Shown here in pieces: positions 8,764-17,978 of a stretch of DNA of 64,000 bases. The notes beneath the pieces were generated by a model that was given only the letters and a program-made list of their open reading frames with translations, ran no database searches and had not been told where the DNA came from. Numbering within the stretch: position 1 is the first letter of the stretch; each line of letters begins with the position of its first letter. The stretch comes from Scleromatobacter sp964418745 (GTDB lineage Bacteria; Pseudomonadota; Gammaproteobacteria; Burkholderiales; Burkholderiaceae_C), in the NCBI GenBank assembly GCA_964418745.1, contig CAYQMX010000007.1:186001-250000 (forward strand), in the 5' to 3' direction. The translations under genes were made by a program, and so were the position numbers.

Positions 8764-11550
8764 ATGAGCCAGCGACACGGAACCACCTTTGCCCGCACGA
8801 TGCTCGTCGCGAGCCTGGAGCTGGCGTTCTGCGGCCTTGCCGCAGCGCAGGCCGCGTCCGCGCCGGCCGGCGCCGCCTCCGCGCCCGTCCAGCAGGACGA
8901 GGCGCCCCAGACCGTCGTCGTCAGCGGCACGCGGGCCAGCCTGACGAAGTCGCTGGATCTCAAGCGCAACTCGACCATCGTGCAGGATTCGATCTCGGCC
9001 ACCGAGCTCGGGCGCTTCCCGGACGACAACGTGGCCGACTCGCTGAGCCACATCAACGGCATCTCGATCACGCGCACCTCGGGCGGCGAGGGCCAGTACG
9101 TGGGCGTGCGCGGCTTCGGCTCGGGCTACAACATCGTCACGCTCAACGACCGCATCCTGGCCACCGACGGCGACGGCCGCGACTTCGCGTTCGACGTGCT
9201 GCCCTCCGACGTCATATCGGGGGCCGACGTGCTGAAGTCGGCCCAGGCCTCGCAGGTCGAGGGCAGCATCGGCGGCACCGTCAACCTGCGCTCGGCGCGT
9301 CCGTTCGACAACCCCGGCACGCACGCGGCGCTGCGCATCGAGGGCGACCACAACGACATGTCGCGGCTCAACGGCCGCAAGGTCTCCGGGGTGTTCAGCA
9401 CGACCAACGGGGCCCGCACGCTGGGCGTGGTGCTGGGCGCGGTCTGGTCGAAGTCCGACGAACGCACCGACTCGCTCAGCTACAACACGTACGACGCCAA
9501 CAACCCGGGCAGCTTCGACCTGAACGGCGACGGCACGATCTCGGCCGACGAGAGCAACCTGGTTGCGACCTGCTGCATCGCCTTCGGCTCCAACTTCCAG
9601 AAGAAGCAGCGCGTCGCGTTCTCGGGCGCCCTCGAGTGGAAGCCCAGCGCCGACCTGCACCTGACCCTGGACGGCCTGATGACGCACCTGAACGCGCCCG
9701 AGGCCGGCTACAACGAGGCCTACTACCCCGCGTACACGCCGGGCCGCTGGAGCGACGTGACGGCCACGCGCGGGCTGATCACCGGGTTCACGGCCAACGC
9801 CTTCGTGCCGGAGATGGCCAACATCTCCATCGACCGCGAGGTCAAGACCAGCCAGGTGGGCCTGAACGGCCAGTGGACGTGGTCGCCGACGCTGAAGTTC
9901 GGCGCCGACGTCTACCGCTCCAAGTCGATCCGCGACGAGGGCGGCAAGGACACCTTCCTGGTGGCGGGCATCGCCGGCGACAGCACGCTGAAGTGGCAGA
10001 CCACGAACAACGGCCTGCCCGACATCGCCGTGACGCTGCCCGACGGCCGCGACCTGGCCACCGCGCTGGCCGCCGGCCAGCTGGGCGACGCCGACTACGG
10101 CATCCACTACGTCGGCCTGAGCGGCGACAACATCCACGACACCGTCACCGGCGGCACCGTCTCGGGCCGCTACGACATCGACCTCGGCGTCCTCGAGAGC
10201 CTGGACTTCGGCGTCGGCCGGACCCAGCGCCAGAAGGTGCGCGACTACATCGACAACGACTGGACCGGCGGCTCCTGCCAATACTGCGACATGTATTCGA
10301 CCACCTTTGCGTCGCTGGGCCAGCACGTCGTCAGCCCGCTGACCGTGCCCAACTTCATGAAGGGCGCCGGCGGCAAGTTCCCGCACAGCCTGGTGCAGTT
10401 CAACGCCAACGCCTACCTGAACGCACTGAAGGCGCTCGACGGCCAGCCGGTGATGGCGGACGGCCAGCCCACTGGCGACACCTTCGACTTCGCCAGGACG
10501 CTGCCGTCGCGCGACCCGACGAACTCGTACGACGTCGTCGAGAAGACCACCTCGGCCTTCCTCGAGGGCAACCTCTCGGGCGAGAAGTGGTCGGGCAACG
10601 TGGGCGTGCGGCTGGTGCGCACCACCACGACCTCGGCCACCGCCTTCAACCAGATCCTGGCCATCGACGACCCGACGCCCGACATCGCCACGTCCAGCCC
10701 CACCGTCACCTACAGCGATCCCGAGCCGGTCTTCGAGCGCGGCTCGTACACCAAGGTGCTGCCGTCTGCCAACTTCAGCTACTGGCTGGACAAGACGCTG
10801 CAGCTGCGCCTGGGCGCCGCCGAGGTGATGGCGCGCCCCTCGCTCGACAAGCTCGCCCCCACGCGCACCGACACGACGATCGACCGCGTCTACGTGATCA
10901 CCATCGCCGGCAACTCCAAGCTCAAGCCCACCACGGCGCGCCAGGAGGACCTGTCGCTGGAGTGGTACTACAAGCCCAAGTCGGCGCTGACCCTGGCGGT
11001 GTTCGCCAAGCAGATCAGCAACTTCGTCACCACGCAGACGACCAACGACGTCGACATCGGCGTGCCGGGCTACCTCTACACGATCATCAGCCCGATCAAC
11101 GGCGACCGCGGTACCGTCGCCGGCCTGGAGCTCGGCTTCCAGCACCTGTTCGACAACGGTTTCGGCGTGCGAATGCAGTACACGCGCAACAAGAGCAAGG
11201 CCTGGGTGCAGGGGCAGTACGTCGGGCAGCTCGAAGGCGTGGCGCCGTCCACGTCGTCGCTGGGCCTGCTGTACGAGAAGGACAAGCTCAGCGCCAGCCT
11301 GTCGTTCGACCACACCAGCAGCTACGTGGTGGCGAGCTCGACGGAGGCCGGCTGGCCCAACATCGCCGCGCCGCTGATGTGGGTCACGGCCTCGGCCTCC
11401 TACGACCTCAACGACCACCTGAAGCTGTTCGTCGAGGGCAAGAACCTGTCCGACGCGCTCTACCGTTCGAACCTGGGCCGCGCCGACGCGTCCTACGGGT
11501 ATTCCGCCTGGGGTCGCACCGTGACCGCCGGCATCAGCCTGAAGCTGTGA
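8764..11550 (+). CDS. TonB-dependent outer-membrane receptor, carbohydrate-type
   Basis: A 928-residue outer-membrane transporter. Start 8764 gives a signal peptide (cleavage near GLAAAQA), an Ala-rich linker, then a plug with VVVSGTRASL, a NVADSLSHINGISITR box and IGGTVNLRSARPFD. This plug style and length match the large TonB-receptor class of Xanthomonas, Caulobacter and Shewanella that imports oligosaccharides rather than siderophores. The C-terminus ends in an aromatic/hydrophobic beta strand (GISLKL). It is the first gene of a co-directional group ending with GH36 and GH114 glycosidases, so uptake of galactosamine-containing oligosaccharides is inferred. Confidence 0.88.
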   Translation: MSQRHGTTFARTMLVASLELAFCGLAAAQAASAPAGAASAPVQQDEAPQTVVVSGTRASLTKSLDLKRNSTIVQDSISATELGRFPDDNVADSLSHINGISITRTSGGEGQYVGVRGFGSGYNIVTLNDRILATDGDGRDFAFDVLPSDVISGADVLKSAQASQVEGSIGGTVNLRSARPFDNPGTHAALRIEGDHNDMSRLNGRKVSGVFSTTNGARTLGVVLGAVWSKSDERTDSLSYNTYDANNPGSFDLNGDGTISADESNLVATCCIAFGSNFQKKQRVAFSGALEWKPSADLHLTLDGLMTHLNAPEAGYNEAYYPAYTPGRWSDVTATRGLITGFTANAFVPEMANISIDREVKTSQVGLNGQWTWSPTLKFGADVYRSKSIRDEGGKDTFLVAGIAGDSTLKWQTTNNGLPDIAVTLPDGRDLATALAAGQLGDADYGIHYVGLSGDNIHDTVTGGTVSGRYDIDLGVLESLDFGVGRTQRQKVRDYIDNDWTGGSCQYCDMYSTTFASLGQHVVSPLTVPNFMKGAGGKFPHSLVQFNANAYLNALKALDGQPVMADGQPTGDTFDFARTLPSRDPTNSYDVVEKTTSAFLEGNLSGEKWSGNVGVRLVRTTTTSATAFNQILAIDDPTPDIATSSPTVTYSDPEPVFERGSYTKVLPSANFSYWLDKTLQLRLGAAEVMARPSLDKLAPTRTDTTIDRVYVITIAGNSKLKPTTARQEDLSLEWYYKPKSALTLAVFAKQISNFVTTQTTNDVDIGVPGYLYTIISPINGDRGTVAGLELGFQHLFDNGFGVRMQYTRNKSKAWVQGQYVGQLEGVAPSTSSLGLLYEKDKLSASLSFDHTSSYVVASSTEAGWPNIAAPLMWVTASASYDLNDHLKLFVEGKNLSDALYRSNLGRADASYGYSAWGRTVTAGISLKL

Positions 11551-11557
11551 GGACGCC

Positions 11558-12475
11558 ATGAACGCTGCCGCCCCCGCCTTGTCCGACCGTCCCGCCCGCC
11601 GCATCGGCTGGCTCGGCTTCGCCGTCATCACCATGCTCACCTGGGGCGTGTGGGGCGCCTTCACCGGCGTGCCCACCGACCACGGCTTTCCCGAGACGCT
11701 GGTCTACGTGGTGTGGTCGTTCACGATGATCCCGCCCGCGTTGCTCGAGCTGCGCCGGGTCGGCTGGAAGCTGATGCACGACCGCCGATCCATCGCGCTG
11801 GGCCTGGCCATCGGCGTGCTCGGCGCGGGTGGCCAGATGCTGCTGTTCCACGCGGTCAAGATCGGGCCGACCTACCTGATCTTCCCGCTGATCTCGCTGT
11901 CGCCGGCGCTCACCATCGGCCTGTCGTTCGCGCTGCTGCGCGAGCGCACCGGCAAGCTGGGCCTGCTGGGCATCGTGCTGGCGCTGTGCAGCCTGCCGCT
12001 GTTCGACTACGCGCCGGGCGAGCACCGCGACTACGGCCTGTGGTTCCTGCTGGCGCTGGCCGTGATGGTGGCCTGGGGCGTGCAGGCCTACTTCATCAAG
12101 GTGGCCAACGCCACGATGAACGCCGAGAGCATCTTCGTGTGGATGGCGATCTCCGCGCTGCTGTCGATTCCCGTCGCGCTGGCGATGACCGACTTCGCGC
12201 AGCCGATCAACTGGGGCCTGCAGGGGCCATGGCTCGCGGCGGTGATCCAGATCCTCAACGCCATCGGCGCACTGACGCTGGTGCACGCGTTCCGCCACGG
12301 CAAGGCCATCGTCGTCTCGCCGATGGTCAACGCCGGTGCGCCCTTGCTCACCTCCGTGATCGCCATCGCGCTGGCCGGCTCGATGCCGTCGGGCACCAAG
12401 CTCGCCGGCATCGTGCTGGCGCTGCTGGCCGCGCTGCTGCTCGCCCTCCAACCCGAAGCGGCCGGCGACGCCTGA
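11558..12475 (+). CDS. Inner-membrane permease, DMT/EamA-like
   Basis: A 305-residue, roughly ten-helix membrane protein of the drug/metabolite transporter type, with two internally similar halves (each with an EamA-like pattern, for example GPTYLIFPLISLSPALT in the first and VVSPMVNAGAPLLTSVIA in the second). It starts seven bases after the TonB receptor stop, behind a GAGG site, so it is almost certainly cotranscribed with it. The position between outer-membrane receptor and intracellular sugar enzymes suggests that it carries the amino sugar or short oligosaccharide across the inner membrane. Substrate is inferred from context. Confidence 0.8.
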   Translation: MNAAAPALSDRPARRIGWLGFAVITMLTWGVWGAFTGVPTDHGFPETLVYVVWSFTMIPPALLELRRVGWKLMHDRRSIALGLAIGVLGAGGQMLLFHAVKIGPTYLIFPLISLSPALTIGLSFALLRERTGKLGLLGIVLALCSLPLFDYAPGEHRDYGLWFLLALAVMVAWGVQAYFIKVANATMNAESIFVWMAISALLSIPVALAMTDFAQPINWGLQGPWLAAVIQILNAIGALTLVHAFRHGKAIVVSPMVNAGAPLLTSVIAIALAGSMPSGTKLAGIVLALLAALLLALQPEAAGDA

Positions 12476-12502
12476 GCGTCGCCCGCCTCGACCGTCCACT
12501 CA

Positions 12503-13837
12503 ATGAAATCCATTCTCGAGCTCGTCCGCCGCCACAAGGCCGGCCAGGCGATCGGCATCTACGCGATCTGTTCGGCGCACCCCGTGGTGTTGCGCGCCGC
12601 GCTCTGCGAAGGCCTGCGGCGCGCGTCGCCGGTGCTGATCGAAGCCACGTCCAACCAGGTCAACCAGTTCGGCGGCTACACCGGCATGACGCCGCGCGAC
12701 TTCCGCGATTTCGTGTTCGCGATCGCCGACGACGTCGGCTTCCCGCGCGAGCGGCTGCTGCTGGGCGGCGACCACCTCGGTCCGAACTGCTGGCAGGCGC
12801 AACCGTCCGAGGCGGCGCTGGCGCTGTCGCAGGCGCTGGTGGCGCAGTACGTGGAGGCCGGCTTCCGCAAGCTCCATCTCGACTGCTCGATGGCCTGCGC
12901 CGACGACCCGGCCGTGCTGCCGGAGCGCCTGGTCGCCGCACGCGCGGCGCGCCTGTGCGCGGCCGCCGAGGCGGCATTCGCCGCGCTGCCGGCGGCCGGG
13001 CGCGGCGAGCCGCCGGTCTACGTCATCGGCACCGAGGTGCCGGTTCCGGGCGGCGCGCACGAGGAGCTGCAGGAACTCGAAGTGACCGGCTCGGCGGCTG
13101 CCGCCGCCACCATCGCCTGCCACCGCGAGGCGTTCGCGCAGCACGGGCTGGCCGACGGTGCGTGGCACCGCGTGGTGGGCCTCGTGGTGCAGCCGGGGGT
13201 CGAGTTCGACCACCACAAGGTCATCGACTACGTGGCGCACAAGGCCCGCGCGCTGAGCGCCTTCATCGAACGCGAGCCGGGCCTGGTCTACGAGGCGCAC
13301 TCCACCGACTACCAGACGCCCGGGGCGCTGAAGGCCCTGGTGCGGGACCACTTCGCGATCCTCAAGATCGGCCCGGGCGCCACGTTCGCGCTGCGCGAGG
13401 CGCTGTGGGCGCTGGCAGACATCGAGCAGGCATGGCGCGGCCCGGAAGGTTCGTCGCACCTGAAGGAAGCGGTGCTGGAGGCGATGCGCGAACGGCCTGC
13501 GTACTGGGAGAAGTACTACGCCGACGGACGGCGGCGCCAGCTCGACCTGCAGTACAGCCTGAGCGACCGCATCCGCTACTACTGGGCGCAGCCGGCCGTG
13601 CAGCAGGCGTGCGCGGCGCTGCTGGCCAACCTCGGCGACGGCCCGTTGCCGCTGACGCTGCTGAGCCAGTTCCTGCCGCTGCAGTACGCGGCCATCCGCG
13701 CCGGCCGGCTCGCCAACGACGCCGGCGCGGTGCTGCAGGAGGCGGTCGCGCTGGTGCTGCGCCCGTACATCGACGCCGCGGATCCGGTGCCCGGCCCGCT
13801 CGACGCGGCGACGACCGCGTGCGAGGTGCTGCAATGA
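12503..13837 (+). CDS. agaZ: AgaZ/GatZ/KbaZ-family protein (tagatose branch)
   Basis: A 444-residue TIM-barrel protein of the GatZ/KbaZ family. Recognisable are IGIYAICSAHP near the N-terminus, IEATSNQVNQFGGYTGM, LLGGDHLGPN and KLHLDCSMAC. In E. coli such proteins are called the non-catalytic subunit of tagatose-1,6-bisphosphate aldolase; genome-reconstruction work on N-acetylgalactosamine catabolism proposed that AgaZ is a tagatose-6-phosphate kinase. Either role places it after AgaS. No catalytic class II aldolase (KbaY/GatY/AgaY) is in the window, so that step must be elsewhere. Its stop overlaps the agaS start (ATGA). Confidence 0.88.
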   Translation: MKSILELVRRHKAGQAIGIYAICSAHPVVLRAALCEGLRRASPVLIEATSNQVNQFGGYTGMTPRDFRDFVFAIADDVGFPRERLLLGGDHLGPNCWQAQPSEAALALSQALVAQYVEAGFRKLHLDCSMACADDPAVLPERLVAARAARLCAAAEAAFAALPAAGRGEPPVYVIGTEVPVPGGAHEELQELEVTGSAAAAATIACHREAFAQHGLADGAWHRVVGLVVQPGVEFDHHKVIDYVAHKARALSAFIEREPGLVYEAHSTDYQTPGALKALVRDHFAILKIGPGATFALREALWALADIEQAWRGPEGSSHLKEAVLEAMRERPAYWEKYYADGRRRQLDLQYSLSDRIRYYWAQPAVQQACAALLANLGDGPLPLTLLSQFLPLQYAAIRAGRLANDAGAVLQEAVALVLRPYIDAADPVPGPLDAATTACEVLQ

Positions 13838-14991
13838 CGTTGTTCGACATCGACCTGGCGCAGTGGCGCGAGCGCGGCGGCGAGTGGACCGCGCGCGAGA
13901 TCGCGCAGCAGCCGGAGGTCTGGCGCCGCACCGGGGAGCTGCTCGCCGGCGCCGCCGCGCAGGCGATCGCGGACGCGCTGCGCCCGCTGCTGGCACGGCG
14001 CGACCTGCGCATCATCCTCACCGGCGCCGGCACGTCGGCCTTCATCGGCGAATGCCTGGCCCCGACGCTGGCGTACGCGCTGCAGCGGCGCGTCGAGGCC
14101 ATCCCCACCACCGACCTGGTGGCGGGCCCGCGCCACGGATTCCAGCGCGACGTGCCCACGCTGCTGGTGTCGTTCGCGCGCTCGGGCAGCAGCCCCGAGA
14201 GCGTGGCGGCGGTGGCGCTCGCCGACCGGTTCGTCGACGACTGCACGCACCTCGTGCTCACCTGCAACCCGGCCGGCGAACTGTGCCGGCGCGCACAGGC
14301 GCACCCGCGCGGCCTGGTGCTGGTGCTGCCCGAGGCGACGCACGACCACGGCTTCGCGATGACCTCCAGCTTCACCTCGCTGCTGCTGGCGGCCGCCGGG
14401 CTGTTCGGCGTCGTCGACGCCGCGCCGGAGGCGCTCGAGCGCCTGGGCGTGGCCGCGCGGGACGTGCTCGGGCGCGGGCTGCCGCTGGCGCGGGCGCTGG
14501 TGGCGCAGGACTTCGAGCGGGTGATCTACCTGGGCAGCAACGAGCTGCAGGGCCTCGCGCGCGAGGCGGCGCTCAAGCTGCTCGAGCTCACCGACGGGGC
14601 CGTCGTGGCCAGCTTCGACTCGCCCCTGGGCTTCCGCCACGGGCCGAAGACGGCCGTCAACCCGCGCACGCTGGTCGTGCTGTTCGTGGCCAACGATGCG
14701 CACGCGCGCCGCTACGACCTGGACCTGCTGCGCGAGCTGCGTGCCGACGGCCGCGCGGCCCGCGTGCTGGCGATCGCGTCGCAGCCCGACGGCCTGGCCG
14801 ACGACGACCTGGTGGTGGCCTCGATGGCGCAGGCCGCCGACCTGGCCTGCGCGCTGCCCTATGCGGCGTTCTTCCAGCTGTTCGCGTTGCTGGAGTCGAT
14901 GGCCCACGGCCTGACGCCGGACAATCCCAGCGTCTCGGGCACCGTGACGCGCGTCGTCCACGGCGTCACCATCCACCCTTGCACCGACTGA
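13834..14991 (+). CDS. agaS: AgaS: galactosamine-6-phosphate deaminase/isomerase (SIS domains)
   Basis: A 385-residue protein with two sugar-isomerase (SIS) domains. The first has TGAGTSAFIGE and SFARSGSSPES (phosphosugar-binding Ser loop), the second has YLGSNELQGLAREAALKL and PLGFRHGPKT, hallmarks of AgaS-like enzymes. AgaS converts galactosamine-6-phosphate to tagatose-6-phosphate with release of ammonia. Start 13834 overlaps the agaZ stop. With the flanking kinase and AgaZ it forms the core of an intracellular galactosamine pathway. A general GlmS-like isomerase is less likely because the glutaminase domain is absent and the neighbours are all catabolic. Confidence 0.9.
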   Translation: MTLFDIDLAQWRERGGEWTAREIAQQPEVWRRTGELLAGAAAQAIADALRPLLARRDLRIILTGAGTSAFIGECLAPTLAYALQRRVEAIPTTDLVAGPRHGFQRDVPTLLVSFARSGSSPESVAAVALADRFVDDCTHLVLTCNPAGELCRRAQAHPRGLVLVLPEATHDHGFAMTSSFTSLLLAAAGLFGVVDAAPEALERLGVAARDVLGRGLPLARALVAQDFERVIYLGSNELQGLAREAALKLLELTDGAVVASFDSPLGFRHGPKTAVNPRTLVVLFVANDAHARRYDLDLLRELRADGRAARVLAIASQPDGLADDDLVVASMAQAADLACALPYAAFFQLFALLESMAHGLTPDNPSVSGTVTRVVHGVTIHPCTD

Positions 14992-15003
14992 GGCAGGCAC
15001 ACC

Positions 15004-15972
15004 ATGTTCATCGGGATCGACGGCGGCGGCACCAAGACGGACTTCGTCGTGGTCGATCGCGGCGGGCGCGTGCGGGCCCGCCACCAGGAAGGCAGCCTCT
15101 ACTACCTGGAGATCGGCCTGGAGGCCGCGCAGCAGACCCTCGAGCGCGGCGTCGCGGCCCTGCTGCGGGCGGCCGGGCTCGCGCTGGCCGACGTCGACTA
15201 CGCGTTCGTGGGCCTGCCGGCCCACGGCGAGGACAGCGCGCTCGCGCCGCGGCTCGACGCGCTGCCGGCGGCGGCGCTGGCGACGGGTCGCTACCGCTGC
15301 GGCAACGACATGCTGTGCAGCTGGGCCGGATCGCTCGCTGGCGGCGACGGCATCAGCGTGATCGCGGGCACCGGCTCGATGGCCTACGGCGAGGCCGGCG
15401 GCCGCGCCGCGCGCACCGGCGGCTGGGGCGAACTGTTCAGCGACGAGGGCTCGGCCTACTGGATCGCCCGCCAGGGCCTGGCGCTGTTCTCGCGCATGAG
15501 CGACGGGCGCAGCCCGCGCGGGCCGCTGTACGACGTGATTCGGTCCAGCCTCGGCCTGGCCAGCGACCTCGATCTGTGCGCGCATGTCTACGGCAGCGGG
15601 CAGGGCGGGCGCACCGACGTCGCGCGCTTCGCCCTGAAGGTGCACGAGGCCGCGCAGCGGGGCGATGCCCAGGCCGTGGCGATCTACACGGCCGCCGCCG
15701 GGGAACTCGCGGAGATCGTCGTCGCCACCCACCGCGCGCTGCAGGTGCCGCCGGCGCAGGCGCTGGACGTGTCCTATTCCGGCGGCGTCTTCAACAGCCG
15801 CACCCTGGTGCTGGAGCCGTTCGCGCAGGCCCTGGCGCGCTCGGGCCTGGCCTTGCGGCTGACGACGCCGCGCCATTCGCCGGTGGTCGGCGCCGCGCTG
15901 TTCGCGGCGCGCTGCCACGGCTCGCCGCTGGACGCCGAGGCGTTGGCGGTGCTGGCCGGCGCGGCGGCATGA
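15004..15972 (+). CDS. BadF/BadG-type sugar kinase (amino-sugar kinase)
   Basis: A 322-residue ASKHA-fold ATPase. The N-terminal phosphate-1 loop is FIGIDGGGTKTDFVV, the central loop is IAGTGSMAYGE, and a GGVFNSRTL adenosine-type motif lies near the C-terminus. The family includes N-acetylglucosamine kinases, and here it sits between agaS and an exported amidohydrolase, so it likely phosphorylates galactosamine or N-acetylgalactosamine at O6 and supplies AgaS with substrate. This suits a TonB/permease import route that, unlike the PTS, delivers unphosphorylated sugar. The next gene starts inside its stop codon. Confidence 0.8.
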   Translation: MFIGIDGGGTKTDFVVVDRGGRVRARHQEGSLYYLEIGLEAAQQTLERGVAALLRAAGLALADVDYAFVGLPAHGEDSALAPRLDALPAAALATGRYRCGNDMLCSWAGSLAGGDGISVIAGTGSMAYGEAGGRAARTGGWGELFSDEGSAYWIARQGLALFSRMSDGRSPRGPLYDVIRSSLGLASDLDLCAHVYGSGQGGRTDVARFALKVHEAAQRGDAQAVAIYTAAAGELAEIVVATHRALQVPPAQALDVSYSGGVFNSRTLVLEPFAQALARSGLALRLTTPRHSPVVGAALFAARCHGSPLDAEALAVLAGAAA

Positions 15973-17093
15973 TGCGGCGCCTGTTCGCAGCGCTGGGGCT
16001 GGGCGCGGCGCTGGCGGCGCGTGCGGCAATGCCCGTGCACTACACCCTGGCCGACTTCGAGCGCGTGCCCAAGATCGACGTGCACACGCACCTGCACGGC
16101 GAGCTGCCGGTGTTCCTCGCACGGGCCCGTGCCGACAACGTGCGCCTGTTGACCATCAACGTCGACTACGCCGACTTCCCGCCCATCGACGAGCAGCAGC
16201 GCACCGCCATCGCGCTGGTGCGCGCGCAGCCCGACCTGGTCGCCTTCGCGGCCACGTTCCCGGTGACCGGCTTCGACGCGCCGGGCTGGGCCGACGCCAC
16301 GCTGCGCCGCCTCGACGAGGCGCTGGCCAGCGGCGCGGTCGCGGTCAAGGTCTGGAAGAACATCGGCATGGAGTTGCGCGATGCGACGGGCCGCGCCGTG
16401 ATGGTGGACGACCCGCGCCTGGCCCCCGTCTTCGACAGCCTGGAGCGGCGCGGCGTCGTGCTGATGGGCCACCTGGCCGAGCCCCTGAACTGCTGGCTGC
16501 CGCCCGAGCGGATGACGGTGCGCGCCGACCGCACCTACTTCGCCGAGCACCCGCAGTACTACATGGCGATCCATCCCGGGTGGCCCTCGCACGACGCCCA
16601 GATCGCCGCGCGCGACCACCTGCTCGCGCTGCATCCGAAGCTGCCCTTCGTCGGCCTGCACCTGGCGTCGCTGGAGTGGGACGTGGGCCGCATCGCGGCA
16701 TTCCTCGACCGCTTCCCGCAGGCCACCGTCGACGTCGCGGCGCGCATGGTGCACCTGCAGCAGCAGGCCATTCGCCATCGCGACAAGGTGCGCCGCTTCC
16801 TGATCCGCTACCAGGATCGCGTCCTCTACGGCACCGACATCGCGCGCTTGCACGACGCCTCCGACGCCGACTTCGCCGCCGAGGCCGACCAGGCCTGGCG
16901 CGAGGACTGGCGCTTCCTCAACACCGCCGACACGATGCATTCCGACGACCTGCCGGCGCCGTTCCGCGGCCTCGCGCTGCCGCGGGCGGTCGTCGACAAG
17001 CTCTACCGCACCAACGCGCTGCGCGTGTTCCCGACCGCCTGGCGCGCGCCCGCTACGATCGCCCCAGAACGCCTTCCGGAGTCCCGCCGATGA
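15969..17093 (+). CDS. Exported amidohydrolase_2-family metal-dependent hydrolase
   Basis: A 374-residue protein with a signal peptide (two Met, RRLFAALGLGAALAARA) and an amidohydrolase barrel. Metal-ligand candidates are KIDVHTHLH near residue 39, the lysine-containing VKVWKNIG, MGHLAEP, FVGLHLASLEWD and the late LYGTDIARLHD aspartate. It does not look like NagA/AgaA deacetylase, which is cytoplasmic and has different signatures. Its place in the operon, overlapping the kinase stop and the regulator start, makes a periplasmic step on an amino-sugar substrate plausible, possibly removal of an acyl or lactone group. The reaction is unknown. Confidence 0.78.
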   Translation: MMRRLFAALGLGAALAARAAMPVHYTLADFERVPKIDVHTHLHGELPVFLARARADNVRLLTINVDYADFPPIDEQQRTAIALVRAQPDLVAFAATFPVTGFDAPGWADATLRRLDEALASGAVAVKVWKNIGMELRDATGRAVMVDDPRLAPVFDSLERRGVVLMGHLAEPLNCWLPPERMTVRADRTYFAEHPQYYMAIHPGWPSHDAQIAARDHLLALHPKLPFVGLHLASLEWDVGRIAAFLDRFPQATVDVAARMVHLQQQAIRHRDKVRRFLIRYQDRVLYGTDIARLHDASDADFAAEADQAWREDWRFLNTADTMHSDDLPAPFRGLALPRAVVDKLYRTNALRVFPTAWRAPATIAPERLPESRR

Positions 17094-17971
17094 ACGACAC
17101 CCACACCCGCATCGCCGCCTCGCACCTGCAGTCCTTCTTCGGCAGCACGCCGCCGGCGCGGCCGGCCACCACCGACAACGGGCTGCTGATGGAGCAGCGC
17201 CGACGCCAGATCTGCGAGCTGATCGAGGAGCAGGGCCGTGTCACCACCGAGGAGCTGTCGGCGCGCTTCCGAACCTCGCTGGTGACGATTCGCGGCGACC
17301 TCAACGCGCTGGCCGAGACGGGCCGCATCGTGCGCACGCACGGCGGCGCGCTGGCCCATCGGGACGGCGAGGAGCTGCCGATCGGCGTCAAGGAGAACCT
17401 GCACCAGGGCGAGAAGATGCGCATCGCCGCGGTGGCCGCGGCCATGATCCAGGACGGCGAGACCATCCTGCTCGACTCCGGCTCCACCACTGGCGAGATC
17501 GCCAAGCAGATCCGCCAGCTCAAGCTGGGCGGCATCAACGTGATCACCAACGCGCTCAACATCGCCGTCACGCTGGCCAACGCGCCCCACGTGCGCCTGG
17601 TGATGCTGGGCGGCGTCCTGCGGCCCAACTCCTATTCGCTGTCGGGGCCGCAGGCGGAGCTCGCGCTGGCGGGGCTGCAGGCCGACCGGCTGTTCCTGGG
17701 CGTCGACAGCCTGGACCCCGAGGTCGGGCTGATGACGCCGCACGTGCTGGAGGCGCAGCTGAACGCGCAGATGATCCGCTCCGCGCGCCGCGTGATCGCC
17801 GTGGCCGACTCCTCGAAGCTGCTGCGCCGCAACCTGTCGGTCATCGCCAAGGTGGAGCAGATCCACACGCTGGTCACCGACGAGGGCGCCAACGCGGAGA
17901 TCGTGGGCGCGCTGCGCAGCCGCGGCGTCGAGGTGGTGATCGTCTCGCCGCGCGGCATCGAAGCACGCTGA
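17090..17971 (+). CDS. DeoR-family transcriptional regulator of the galactosamine locus
   Basis: A 293-residue repressor with an N-terminal winged helix (MEQRRRQICELIEEQGRVT, then LSARFRTSLVTIRGDLNAL, the DeoR signature helix) after about 30 extra residues, followed by a sugar-phosphate-sensing domain with LDSGSTTGEIA, VITNALNIA, LGGVLRPNSYSLSGP and VIAVADSSK. Such AgaR-like proteins release DNA on binding a phosphorylated intermediate of the pathway they control. It is encoded inside the operon, overlapping its upstream gene by four bases. Candidate operators with CTTTC/GAAAG elements lie upstream of the TonB receptor. Confidence 0.88.
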   Translation: MNDTHTRIAASHLQSFFGSTPPARPATTDNGLLMEQRRRQICELIEEQGRVTTEELSARFRTSLVTIRGDLNALAETGRIVRTHGGALAHRDGEELPIGVKENLHQGEKMRIAAVAAAMIQDGETILLDSGSTTGEIAKQIRQLKLGGINVITNALNIAVTLANAPHVRLVMLGGVLRPNSYSLSGPQAELALAGLQADRLFLGVDSLDPEVGLMTPHVLEAQLNAQMIRSARRVIAVADSSKLLRRNLSVIAKVEQIHTLVTDEGANAEIVGALRSRGVEVVIVSPRGIEAR

Positions 17972-17978
17972 GGCGGCC

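Noticed and set aside
8620..11676. 1018-codon minus-strand open frame across the TonB receptor
   Set aside because: Low-complexity antisense translation, no domain; plus-strand receptor is clear.
15969..17093. N-acetylgalactosamine-6-phosphate deacetylase (NagA/AgaA)
   Set aside because: Has a signal peptide and amidohydrolase_2 signatures rather than NagA-like ones, so a cytoplasmic phosphosugar deacetylase is not supported.
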